Shown here piece after piece: positions 34,171 through 42,018 of a stretch of 64,000 nucleotides of DNA (position 1 is the first letter of the stretch; each line of letters opens with the position of its first letter). The stretch lies in assembly GCA_041666525.1 (NCBI GenBank), contig JBAYGT010000002.1, positions 62,001 through 126,000 of the forward strand. The letters are read 5' to 3'. Both the position numbers and the translations under genes were made by a program. Under the pieces are notes generated by a model. It was not told the DNA's origin. It did no database searches and saw only the letters and a program-made list of their open reading frames with translations. This DNA is from JBAXTZ01 sp041666525 (GTDB taxonomy: Bacteria > Bacillota > Negativicutes > JBAXTZ01).

Positions 34171-36600
34171 CTATATAAACAAATTCATATCGGACCGCTC
34201 GGCCTTTTCAATATAGCTGGCGACGCCGCCGATTTCTATGCCGTCGATTAGTTCTTCCGGTTTGAGACCCATAACATCTAGCGACATCTGACAGGCGATG
34301 ATTTTTACGCCCTGCTGTTTGGCTTGCTCGATGAGCGCGGGCAGGGTATCGACATTCTTTTGTTTCATTACATATTTCATCATTAATGTACCCATGCCAA
34401 GCATATTCATCTGACTGAGTTTTAGCCCCGCCGGACCGACAGGCAGCATCCAGCCGAACATTCTGCCGAGTAGATCTTTTTTGGTAGCCGGAGCCGGTTT
34501 GCGACGCAGAATGCTCAAGCCCCAGAATGTAAAGAACATTGTTACCGGTTTGCCGGTAGCAGCGGCGCCGTTGGCGATGATGAACGAGGCAATCGCCTTG
34601 TCTAGGTCGTTAGAAAATACCACCATGGTTTTACCATTGCGGTTGTTGATAGCGGGTTCTGCTGGAGCGCCGCTGCCTTTTTTGATACAAGCCTGGATAA
34701 TCCGGTTTTTGTCGGAGATTTCGACGAGGGTATTGTTAGTAGACCGGCACCATGCGGCGACATCGCTCTTGAAACCCGGGTCAGTAGTGCGGACTGATAC
34801 AGTAGTGCCAACTGCGAGTTTATCCAGTTCTTGCGCCAGTTTTAATATTGGACCCGGACATTGCAATCCGCAGGCATCGATTTCGACAGCAATCACCGGT
34901 TGCACCGGTACTGGACAAGTAGCAGCTTTTTGCATTGCCGGCAACGGATTACGCACGCTGTCCAGATCAGTCATCATCGGATTGTACACTGACAGCCCGC
35001 CGACGAGGTTGTATGAATTGGCGAAACCATTTTGCAGCAGAATGCGATTGGAGAAATAGCCTTTCTGACCTTTGGCGCAAAACACCACAATTTTTTTATC
35101 ACGCGGCAATTCATTTAGCCGACTGCGCAATTCTTCGTAAGGAATATTAATCGCATTCTTCAGGGTATTCAGGTTGAATTCGGTTTTACTGCGAACATCG
35201 ACATACAGCACAGAACTGTCGGTAAGATCAATCTCATGCCATTGAATTATTTTGGTTTTACCGAAACGGATATTCTCAGCAATCATGCCGATAACATTTA
35301 CCGGATCTTTCGCCGAGCCAAACGGCGGCGCATATGTTAATTCCAGTCTGGCTAGTTCAGCAGTAGTAGAGCCGAAATGGATCGCCGTGGCAATAACATC
35401 GATACGCTTGTCAACACCTTCCATACCGATGGCTTGCGCGCCGAGAATTTTCCCGGTATCCGGAACGAACAACAGTTTGATTGTCATTTGAAAGGGGTCG
35501 GGATAATATTCAGCATGCGACCAGCCCAGTGTATATACTTTGTCGTAAGCAATATTTTTGGCTCTTAATTGTTTTTCGTTATTACCAGTTGTGGCAACTG
35601 TCAGGTCGAAGACTTTTGCAATTGCTGTACCTTGGGTATGCTCGTATTTACTGTTGATACCAACAATGTTTTCCGCAACAATACGTCCTTGTTTATTAGC
35701 TGGTCCGGCTAACGGAATGAGCGCTGCATCATTAGTTATCGCATCGCGAACTTCGATAGCATCACCAAGCGCATAAATGTCATCGTCGCTGGTCTGTAAA
35801 TTGGCGTTGACAAGAATACCTCGGGATTTGCCGATTTCCAGTCCGGCAGCAACAGCCAGCGAAGTTTCCGGGCGCACACCGATGGCGAAGATAACAATGT
35901 CCGCATCGATACTTTTACCGCTTTGCAGATTGATTCCGACGCGTTCGCCTTGTTCAAACGACTGGACGCCATCGGACAGATACAACCCCAGACCCTTGCC
36001 ACGGATATGGTTGTGAACTTTTGCTGCCATTTCGCGGTCCAGCGGCCCCATGACCTGATCGCTCATTTCGACAATCGTTGTTTCTAAGCCGAGATGTGCC
36101 AGATTTTCAGCCATTTCAATACCAATAAAGCCGCCGCCGATTACTACGGCTTTCATACCAGCACGGGCAACGGTTTTTACAGCTACACCGTCTTCGACTG
36201 TGCGGATGGTGTAAATGTTTTTGTTGTCAATGCCGGGAATACGCGGACGGACTGGTGCTGCGCCCGGCGAAAGCACCAATTTGTCATAATGTTCTTCATA
36301 TTCACTATTCTTAACCAGATCACGAACTGTAACAGTTTTGGCAGCACGGTTAATGCTGATAACTTCAGATTTTATCCGCGCCTCAATGTTGAGCAGGCCT
36401 CTGAATTTTTCTGGCGTCATCAGTAGCAGTTTGCTTTCTTCCTTGATGACATCACCGACGAAATAGGGAATGCCGCAGTTGGCAAAGGAAATGTGGGTGC
36501 CGCGCTCAAACATGATGATTTCAGCTGTTTCGTCCAGTCGGCGCAACCGCGCCGCCGTACTCGCACCTCCGGCAACGCCGCCGATAATTAATACTTTCAT
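34171..36600 (-). CDS. CoA-disulfide reductase-like flavoprotein fused to rhodanese, TusA and DsrE-like domains
   Basis: An 809-residue fusion. Residues 1 to about 450 form a CoA-disulfide/polysulfide reductase (FAD motif IIGGVAGGAST; single redox Cys C42 in SFANCGIPY; NAD motif VIGGGFIGIEMA). A rhodanese domain has FCAKGQKGY near 510, a TusA-like domain has DACGLQCPGPI near 580, and the C-terminal DsrE-like domain has VVFSNDLDKAI and ACQMSLDVMGL. The chain should take sulfur from persulfides, pass it between Cys sites and reduce it with NAD(P)H. It follows a ferredoxin gene by 44 bases on the same strand. Probably cytoplasmic. A deletion scar of a second copy is at 43180-43257. Confidence 0.9.
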   Translation of the reverse strand: MKVLIIGGVAGGASTAARLRRLDETAEIIMFERGTHISFANCGIPYFVGDVIKEESKLLLMTPEKFRGLLNIEARIKSEVISINRAAKTVTVRDLVKNSEYEEHYDKLVLSPGAAPVRPRIPGIDNKNIYTIRTVEDGVAVKTVARAGMKAVVIGGGFIGIEMAENLAHLGLETTIVEMSDQVMGPLDREMAAKVHNHIRGKGLGLYLSDGVQSFEQGERVGINLQSGKSIDADIVIFAIGVRPETSLAVAAGLEIGKSRGILVNANLQTSDDDIYALGDAIEVRDAITNDAALIPLAGPANKQGRIVAENIVGINSKYEHTQGTAIAKVFDLTVATTGNNEKQLRAKNIAYDKVYTLGWSHAEYYPDPFQMTIKLLFVPDTGKILGAQAIGMEGVDKRIDVIATAIHFGSTTAELARLELTYAPPFGSAKDPVNVIGMIAENIRFGKTKIIQWHEIDLTDSSVLYVDVRSKTEFNLNTLKNAINIPYEELRSRLNELPRDKKIVVFCAKGQKGYFSNRILLQNGFANSYNLVGGLSVYNPMMTDLDSVRNPLPAMQKAATCPVPVQPVIAVEIDACGLQCPGPILKLAQELDKLAVGTTVSVRTTDPGFKSDVAAWCRSTNNTLVEISDKNRIIQACIKKGSGAPAEPAINNRNGKTMVVFSNDLDKAIASFIIANGAAATGKPVTMFFTFWGLSILRRKPAPATKKDLLGRMFGWMLPVGPAGLKLSQMNMLGMGTLMMKYVMKQKNVDTLPALIEQAKQQGVKIIACQMSLDVMGLKPEELIDGIEIGGVASYIEKAERSDMNLFI

Positions 36601-36644
36601 TTTTACCCCTTATTGTTTACTTAACTCTTGACTCTGAACTCGTT

Positions 36645-36824
36645 TTAAACTTCTTGAATTGCCTTCATCGGACAAAACTGGATGCATTTTTTGCATTTGA
36701 TACATTTGTCTTGGTCGATCTTTGGTAATCCAAATCCCTCTTGTGTGATCGCACCGACCGGGCAAACTTTAATAGACGGGCATTTGTGATTTTGCGGACA
36801 ACGATTGGGGTTAACTGCTAACAT
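36645..36824 (-). CDS. Small 2[4Fe-4S] ferredoxin, copy 1
   Basis: A 59-residue ferredoxin. The second cluster motif is CIKCKKCIQFCP; the first is spaced unusually (CPQNHKCPSIKVCP), with longer gaps than the classical CxxCxxC. The ATG at 36824 has AAAGGA about seven bases upstream; a longer frame to 36872 lacks support. It lies between the arsR terminator and the reductase fusion and is probably their electron donor or acceptor. A close paralogue is at 43302-43481, differing in a few residues. Confidence 0.9.
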   Translation of the reverse strand: MLAVNPNRCPQNHKCPSIKVCPVGAITQEGFGLPKIDQDKCIKCKKCIQFCPMKAIQEV

Positions 36825-36867
36825 AATTATTCCTTTCGATACAATATATTTATTATATAAGTAAATT

Positions 36868-36885
36868 CGCATAAGCGCATATATG
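36868..36885. promoter_or_regulatory. Probable ArsR operator before ferredoxin copy 1
   Basis: CGCATAAGCGCATATATG contains two CGCATA half-sites. It lies just upstream of TATAAT-like sequence on the minus strand (TATAAT around 36853-36858), so bound ArsR would block the ferredoxin-reductase promoter. The match to the palindromes at 37194 and 43533 supports this. Confidence 0.5.
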
Positions 36886-36891
36886 TTTTAT

Positions 36892-36916
36892 TAAAAAAGC
36901 GCTGTTATTCCAGCGC
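36892..36916 (-). terminator. Terminator of arsR copy 1, overlapping its stop codon
   Basis: On the minus strand GCGCTG, a six-base loop and CAGCGC are followed by T6. The hairpin covers the end of the arsR reading frame, so arsR is monocistronic and the ferredoxin needs its own promoter. Confidence 0.8.
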
Positions 36917-37171
36917 GGCAAATATTTTCCGGACATCATTATTGACAACTTTATAACAAATTTGTGTTCCGTTACGAAAACCTTCGATTATACCGGCGGC
37001 TTTCAAAATTGTCAGATGCTGAGAAATTAGTGGTTGAGGTAAACCGAGGCCTTCGGCCATTTTTCCGACGTGACATTCGTGTTTGATGATTAATCCGGCT
37101 ACGATGCGAACCCGAACCGGATGGGCAAGCGCCTTAAAAACATCGGCATGGTAATCAAAATTGAGCGGCAT
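36905..37171 (-). CDS. ArsR-family repressor, copy 1
   Basis: An 88-residue winged-helix repressor with ALAHPVRVRIVAGL early and the recognition helix PQPLISQHLTILK. It has just two cysteines, C33 (HECHVGKM, the position of the ArsR/SmtB metal box) and C72 (TQICYK). A pair like this in helices 2-3 and 5 resembles persulfide-sensing relatives such as SqrR/BigR, and the neighbouring sulfurtransferase fusion fits; metal sensing by C33/H34 is the alternative. It is probably autoregulated through the palindrome at 37194-37207. The start has GGGAGAA upstream. A paralogue at 43570 is nearly identical. Confidence 0.9.
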   Translation of the reverse strand: MPLNFDYHADVFKALAHPVRVRIVAGLIIKHECHVGKMAEGLGLPQPLISQHLTILKAAGIIEGFRNGTQICYKVVNNDVRKIFAALE

Positions 37172-37193
37172 ATTTTCTCCCGTCTAACATTCT

Positions 37194-37207
37194 AATATGC
37201 GCATATT
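37194..37207. promoter_or_regulatory. ArsR operator palindrome, copy 1
   Basis: AATATGCGCATATT is a perfect 14-base palindrome. It overlaps the -10 element of the arsR promoter on the minus strand. A matching 12-base core lies at 43861-43872 before the second arsR. Confidence 0.75.
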
Positions 37208-37233
37208 GTAATATAGATATGCGAGATTGTCAA
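37205..37233 (-). promoter_or_regulatory. Promoter of arsR copy 1
   Basis: On the minus strand a consensus TTGACA (37228-37233) and TACAAT (37205-37210) are 17 bases apart. The operator palindrome covers the -10 and the probable start site, a typical repressor layout. Confidence 0.8.
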
Positions 37234-37459
37234 TAGTTACTTTTAAGTTGTTAAAACAACTGCACATCCTGCGGATATGGCGCGAATATCAACCATACTG
37301 GGCGGGACAATGTTTAAATTATTATTGTATCGCGCTCCGGTTCCGGCGGTCATGAATTGGAAAGTTGCCGTACGTGATATCGCGAGGTAGCCGGTAACAG
37401 CAATTAGAAAATTCTACCGTTTATGATAGGTTCTAACGAACGATTTGGCGGTTTGAATT
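37234..37459. other. 226-bp gap between arsR promoter and methyltransferase, no gene identified
   Basis: The gap holds a short inverted repeat (AGTTGTT-aa-AACAACT, 37246-37261) and an open stretch in one frame up to a TAG near 37390 without a convincing start or homology. No clear promoter for the downstream methyltransferase is visible. The stretch could be a gene remnant. Confidence 0.4.
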
Positions 37460-38137
37460 ATGGCGCGGCGAAATTTGCAATGGCTGGGTGAAAACGTTAT
37501 AATCGGTTGGAAAAAGAAGCTGTTTATACTGAATAAAAGAAGACAAATTTTGAAATACAGAGAGTCCGGGATGCCGGCAGAGTGTATGTGGAACACTTTT
37601 TTTAATCCGGCAGAAATTCTTGACAAAATGGGTATCGACGCAACGCTGGATACCATTATTGACGTGGGTTGTGGCTATGGCACGTTTCTGTTTCCAATTG
37701 CAGAGCTTGTTAATTCAAGAGTCATTGGCATCGATATTGACGAAGAAATGATTCGAATATGCCGGGATAAAAGCCTTGGAAGCGATTCTGAGAAAATCGA
37801 GTTGCTGTATGGCGATATATCTACCGCTGAAACTTTAGAAATATTAGCGAAATATCACAATCAAGTTGATTATATTACCTTGTTTAACATCCTTCACTGT
37901 GAAGAGCCTGCAGAGCTGTTGAAAAATTCTTTTGACATTTTGGGTGACAAAGGGAAAATCGGTGTTATCCACTGGAAATACGAAGATACTCCCAGAGGCC
38001 CGTCGATGGAAATCCGGCCAAAGCCGGAGATGATTATCGAATGGGCGCACAAAGCAGGTTTTGTTTTGGATAGGCAAATTGATTTGCCGCCCTATCATTA
38101 TGGGTTGCTATTTTCAAAATCATTGCCGAGGAGATAA
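37460..38137 (+). CDS. Class I SAM-dependent methyltransferase
   Basis: A methyltransferase of up to 225 residues. SAM motif I is IIDVGCGYGTFLFP near residue 67, the acidic loop is VIGIDIDEEM, and TLFNILHCEEPAELL lies after motif II. The ESGMPAECMWNTFFNP segment resembles the N-terminus of a small methyltransferase family in anaerobes. This suggests the true start may be the TTG at 37550, giving MKYRESGMP, rather than the ATG at 37460; neither has a strong ribosome site. Substrate unknown. It is followed by a CsoR-like pseudogene six bases downstream, with which it was probably cotranscribed. Confidence 0.82.
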   Translation: MARRNLQWLGENVIIGWKKKLFILNKRRQILKYRESGMPAECMWNTFFNPAEILDKMGIDATLDTIIDVGCGYGTFLFPIAELVNSRVIGIDIDEEMIRICRDKSLGSDSEKIELLYGDISTAETLEILAKYHNQVDYITLFNILHCEEPAELLKNSFDILGDKGKIGVIHWKYEDTPRGPSMEIRPKPEMIIEWAHKAGFVLDRQIDLPPYHYGLLFSKSLPRR

Positions 38138-38143
38138 GCATTA

Positions 38144-38419
38144 ATGAAGATGTCGGATTTGACATAGGAACGCCGGAAGCAGAGCGTTGACCATCTCAGC
38201 CGCATACAGGGGCAGATCGAGACGCTCAAGAAGTACATAGAAGAAGGTAAATGTTGCGGCGATATCGCGATGCTGACGAAATCTATCGCCAAATCTTTTG
38301 ATACCCTGCGTACGAAAACACTGGAAGGGTTTATTTTGAATGAGTTTCTGGAAAACGAAAACGTTTCAGCCGAGAAGCTGGAAAAACTGGATAAGATATT
38401 GAACCTCTGCAGGAAATAA
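38144..38419 (+). pseudogene. CsoR/FrmR-family regulator gene interrupted by an in-frame TAG
   Basis: From the ATG, which has an excellent GAGGAG ribosome site, 91 codons read as a CsoR/DUF156-type protein (SVDHLSRIQGQIETLKKY, EEGKCCGDIAML, AKSFDTLRTKTLEGF), except that codon 8 is TAG at 38165-38167. A single change from GAG would restore the frame. No start codon with a ribosome site lies just after the stop. The second helix lacks the His/Cys copper ligands of CsoR, so its original signal was probably not copper; a persulfide-type CstR is possible. Either a nonsense mutation or, less likely, readthrough. Confidence 0.72.
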
Positions 38420-38437
38420 CCTGACGAGAGAAATAAT

Positions 38438-38663
38438 ATGAACAATGATCGAATAAAGAAGTTTGAAAACCCTGAACGTGTAGCAGAATTGAATCCGCAG
38501 CTGACTTTGCGAGCAGCCGGATTTGAACGCGGGATGACGCTCTGCGATATTGGCGCCGGTACCGGTTTATTTACTTTTGCTGCCGCCGATTGCGATCTGC
38601 CAGCAGTGTCGCGAACCATTTTCGCAAGTCAACTATGAAATGATTTGTCTGGCGTACGGTTAA
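38438..38663 (+). pseudogene. Truncated copy of the UbiE-like methyltransferase, internal deletion
   Basis: The first 51 codons match, apart from one residue (Q for K at 21), the intact methyltransferase at 44045, ending in IGAGTGLFTFAAA. After that the frame runs into unrelated residues and stops at 38638. In another frame the following bases read CREPFSQVNYEMICLAYG and stop at 38663, which looks like the tail of a methyltransferase. The N-terminal start of one gene is thus joined out of frame to a foreign or diverged tail, so no working enzyme is expected. The SAM domain is mostly missing. Confidence 0.75.
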
Positions 38664-38740
38664 GACGAAGTGCATAAAGTTTTGATGCGCCTAATTGGAT
38701 AAAAACCACGGCTAAAAACAATAAATTATTCCCGAAGCAA

Positions 38741-38789
38741 AAACAACCGGTCTTAACCGCCCGCTATCGGCAGTTAAGACCGGTTGTTT
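38741..38789. terminator. Strong terminator between methyltransferase pseudogene and RND operon
   Basis: A 17-bp perfect stem, AAACAACCGGTCTTAAC with its complement, has a 15-base loop. On the minus strand it is followed by T5 and ends the RND operon; it also faces + strand transcripts. Confidence 0.88.
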
Positions 38790-38799
38790 GGTTTTGTGG

Positions 38800-41700
38800 T
38801 TAAACTTGTTTTGGCTGGTCGCCGCGCCATAATTGCAGCTCCCAACACAGTAACGGGATAACCAGTAATGTCAGGATAGTAGCTACGACCGCCCCAAACA
38901 TCATCGCGATTGCCAGTCCTTGGAAGATCGGATCCATCAGCATTACTAACGAACCGACAACTACTGCGGCGGCTGTTAAAATTATCGGCCGCATCCGGAT
39001 GACTCCAGCTTTGGCAAGCGCTTCCCTGTAGCCCATTCCGGCGCGGTGTTCAGTATTGGCAAAATCGACGAGTAAGATGGAATTGCGGACAATTATGCCG
39101 GAGAGTGCGATAAAACCAATCATTGAAGTGGCGGTGAAGAACGCGCCAAAGACCCAGTGCCCGGGTAAAATGCCGATGAGTGTCAGGGGAATAGGTGTCA
39201 TGATTACCAACGGCAGCAAAAAATCTTTAAACCAGGCTAATACGAGAATATAGATCAGTACCAGCACTACCGCAAAGGCGATGCCCATGTCGCGGAAAAC
39301 TTCGTAGGTAACGTGCCATTCGCCGTCCCACTTCATCGCATATTCGCTTGGGTCAGTTGGTTGGACTGATGAATATTGTTTAAGATGGTTGCCGCCCATC
39401 ATAATTTCATCGACGGGCTTGAGCATGTTGATGATGCCATACGCTGGGCTTTCGGCAACACCGGCCATGTCGCCGATTACGTAGGTCACCCGGCGCAGGT
39501 TTTTGTGATAGATTGTCTTTTGTTCAATTTCATTTTTTAAGACTACTATTTCGGACAATGGCACTGTGGCGCCGGTTAATGCACTTTGTACCGGGATTTG
39601 CTGCAAAATTGCGGTTAATTGTGTGCGGTTGGAATAGGGAATTTGCAGATTAAGAAATACCGGTTCCGATTCACGCGGGAAATGTACCAATCCCGCTTTT
39701 GTGCCACTGATAACTTGAGTTGAAGACCGGGCAACATCAGCTACGCTTATGCCGTTTTGAGCGGCTTTTACTGTGTCGACGGCGATATTTATTTTGGGCT
39801 GGTCGGCTTCAACATACCAATCAACATCGACAACGTCCGGTGTAGCAGAGAATATATTTTTAATTTTTGTTGCGATTTCGCGTTGCTTAACCAAATCCGG
39901 TCCATATACTTCGGCAACCAGCGTTGACAGGACTGGCGGACCGGGCGGAACCTCTGCTACTTTAATTCTGGCGTTATAGGTTGCGGCAATTTTAATGAGT
40001 TCAGGCCGCACCGCTTTGGCAATTTCATGACTAGAGCGCGAGCGTTCGGATTTTGGAGCCAAATTTACCTGAATATCGGCTTGCCAGGGATTTTGTCGCA
40101 AAAAGTAATGCCGGACTAAACCGTTGAAATTGTAGGGTGACGCGCTACCGCTGTAGATTTGGTAGTTAGCTAACTCCGGAACCGTCGTAAGGTATTGACC
40201 GAGCGCTGTGGCAGCAGCAGTAGTGGTTTCCAGGCTGGTGCCTTCGTCCATATCGACGATAACTTGGAACTCGCTTTTGTTATCAAACGGCAGCATTTTC
40301 ACTGCCACCAGTTTTAGCGGCACTAACGCTGCAGCAGCGACCAAAAGTATCGCCACTGCGGCCAAGACTTGACGGCGTTTTTTGGATTGATTGAGCAAGG
40401 TGACAATTATTTTCTCGTACCAGCGTTGCAACAGATTGGGTTGCTCATCACCGTGACAAATGGCGTCGTTTTCATAGTGGCCTTTATGCAACAACCGCAG
40501 CGCCAGCCACGGAGTGATTGCAAAGGCCACCGCCAGCGAAAACAGCATTGCCGCGGATGCTCCGACCGGAATTGGCCGCATGTATGGGCCCATGAGTCCG
40601 GAAACGAAAGCCATCGGTAGTAACGAGGCGATAACGGTGAAAGTTGCCAGAATCGTGGGATTGCCAACTTCGTCGACAGCTTTTACAGCAGATTCCCGGC
40701 TGAAACCATGCAGTGAAAAATGCCGGTGGATGTTTTCTACGACAACTATGGCGTCATCAACCAATATTCCGATGGAAAATATCAGCGCAAACAGCGTAAC
40801 CCGGTTGAGCGTGTAGCCATAAAGCCAGTTAACCATCAAGGTGAGTGCCAGAGTCACCGGTATTGCCACTGCTACAACTATTGCCTCGCGACGTCCTAAA
40901 GTAAAAGCAATCAATAATACTACCGCCAATGTGGCTAACAGCATATGCTCTAGTAACTCGTTGGATTTGTCATTAGCAGTTTCGCCGTAGTTTCTGGTGG
41001 TGGTGATCTCAATATTTGCAGGCACAAAATCTGTGCGGGTTTGATTTATCGTTGACAGCAACCGCGAAGTCAGCGCGGTTGCGTTCACCCCGGTTTTCTT
41101 GGCCACACTTATCGTGACCGCGGGAACGGCGCCGCTGACGGGTAGCGTAGCGTGAGTGGCAGCACCGCTGTTGGTTAACACGTAAGAAGCCGGTTCACCG
41201 GCGCCGTCGGTTATTTTGGCGATGTCGCCCAACAACACCGTTCGGCCATTCTGGGCGTTCACCACGATTTGCCTGGCATCCGCCAGACTGGTTACGAAAT
41301 TGCCGGCAGTAACCGTGAAAGATTTGCCGTTAACCGGTGTCAAACCGGAATTCGCTTTACTATTGCCGGCACCGGCGGCAGCAATAATTTTATCCATAGT
41401 CAGGCCGTAGGCACTGAGCGCCGCCGGATCAACATTTACCGATATTTCCCGGGGGTGGCCGCCGAGGACTTTTACTTCACTGACATCGCTGTCCTGTTTG
41501 ACCGTATCGGACAAAACCAGGGCGATACGCCGCAAGTCAAACGCCGAGCTTTGGCCGGATTTGTCCCATAATGTCAGTGTGAGCACCGGTACATCATCAA
41601 TGGAGCGCATTTTTATAATCGGTTGACTAACCTCCGGCGGGATTATGTCATAATTCGCCATTAGCTTACTATACAGCTTGGTTAAGCTGGTTTCCGGATT

Positions 41701-42018
41701 TTCGCCGACTTTGAAACGCACAATCGTCAAATTCCGTCCGGGCATGGCTTGCGAGTAAATGTATTCAACGCCGCTGATTTCAGCCAGCAACTTTTCTACC
41801 GGTTTTGTAACCCGTTCTTCGACTTCAGCCGGAGCGGCACCGGGAAAATCGACAAAGACATCGACCATCGGGACAGTAATTTGCGGTTCTTCTTCACGGG
41901 AGGTAATACTCGTCGCGAACAATCCGATTGCCAATGCCAAAATTATCAAGACCGGTGTAAGTTTGGAATTGATAAACATGTCGGCAAATTTACCGGAGAA
42001 GCCTAACTTTTCCTTCAT
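38800..42018 (-). CDS. RND-family efflux pump, inner-membrane permease
   Basis: A 1072-residue RND transporter of the HAE-1/AcrB-MdtC type. After one N-terminal helix comes the first periplasmic domain (VFVDFPGAAPAEVEERVTKP), then a helix bundle with the proton-relay acidic pair in GILVDDAIVVVENIH, a second periplasmic domain, and C-terminal helices (LSGIIVRNSILLVDFAN). Twelve helices are expected. It exports drugs, metals or lipophilic compounds together with the fusion protein encoded upstream, whose stop overlaps its start. No outer-membrane channel gene is near. Upstream on the same strand are a ferredoxin and an ArsR gene, which suggests ArsR-controlled expression. Confidence 0.93.
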   Translation of the reverse strand: MKEKLGFSGKFADMFINSKLTPVLIILALAIGLFATSITSREEEPQITVPMVDVFVDFPGAAPAEVEERVTKPVEKLLAEISGVEYIYSQAMPGRNLTIVRFKVGENPETSLTKLYSKLMANYDIIPPEVSQPIIKMRSIDDVPVLTLTLWDKSGQSSAFDLRRIALVLSDTVKQDSDVSEVKVLGGHPREISVNVDPAALSAYGLTMDKIIAAAGAGNSKANSGLTPVNGKSFTVTAGNFVTSLADARQIVVNAQNGRTVLLGDIAKITDGAGEPASYVLTNSGAATHATLPVSGAVPAVTISVAKKTGVNATALTSRLLSTINQTRTDFVPANIEITTTRNYGETANDKSNELLEHMLLATLAVVLLIAFTLGRREAIVVAVAIPVTLALTLMVNWLYGYTLNRVTLFALIFSIGILVDDAIVVVENIHRHFSLHGFSRESAVKAVDEVGNPTILATFTVIASLLPMAFVSGLMGPYMRPIPVGASAAMLFSLAVAFAITPWLALRLLHKGHYENDAICHGDEQPNLLQRWYEKIIVTLLNQSKKRRQVLAAVAILLVAAAALVPLKLVAVKMLPFDNKSEFQVIVDMDEGTSLETTTAAATALGQYLTTVPELANYQIYSGSASPYNFNGLVRHYFLRQNPWQADIQVNLAPKSERSRSSHEIAKAVRPELIKIAATYNARIKVAEVPPGPPVLSTLVAEVYGPDLVKQREIATKIKNIFSATPDVVDVDWYVEADQPKINIAVDTVKAAQNGISVADVARSSTQVISGTKAGLVHFPRESEPVFLNLQIPYSNRTQLTAILQQIPVQSALTGATVPLSEIVVLKNEIEQKTIYHKNLRRVTYVIGDMAGVAESPAYGIINMLKPVDEIMMGGNHLKQYSSVQPTDPSEYAMKWDGEWHVTYEVFRDMGIAFAVVLVLIYILVLAWFKDFLLPLVIMTPIPLTLIGILPGHWVFGAFFTATSMIGFIALSGIIVRNSILLVDFANTEHRAGMGYREALAKAGVIRMRPIILTAAAVVVGSLVMLMDPIFQGLAIAMMFGAVVATILTLLVIPLLCWELQLWRGDQPKQV

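Larger units (their letters stand above)
36602..37240 (-). repeat. Paralogous ArsR-ferredoxin block, copy 1
   Basis: The order ferredoxin, terminator, arsR and arsR promoter recurs at 43258-43905 in the same orientation, with coding and non-coding parts both conserved. One non-coding stretch of about 32 bases near 36608-36640 (ACTTAACTCTTGACTCTG in its middle) is identical to 43265-43296. Coding parts differ mainly by synonymous changes, so the duplication is old or the second copy came from a related strain. Confidence 0.85.

Noticed and set aside
38741..38789. 17-bp inverted repeat as a mobile-element end
   Set aside because: It has a short loop and a T run after it on the minus strand, it follows the RND stop, and no transposase is near; it is a terminator.
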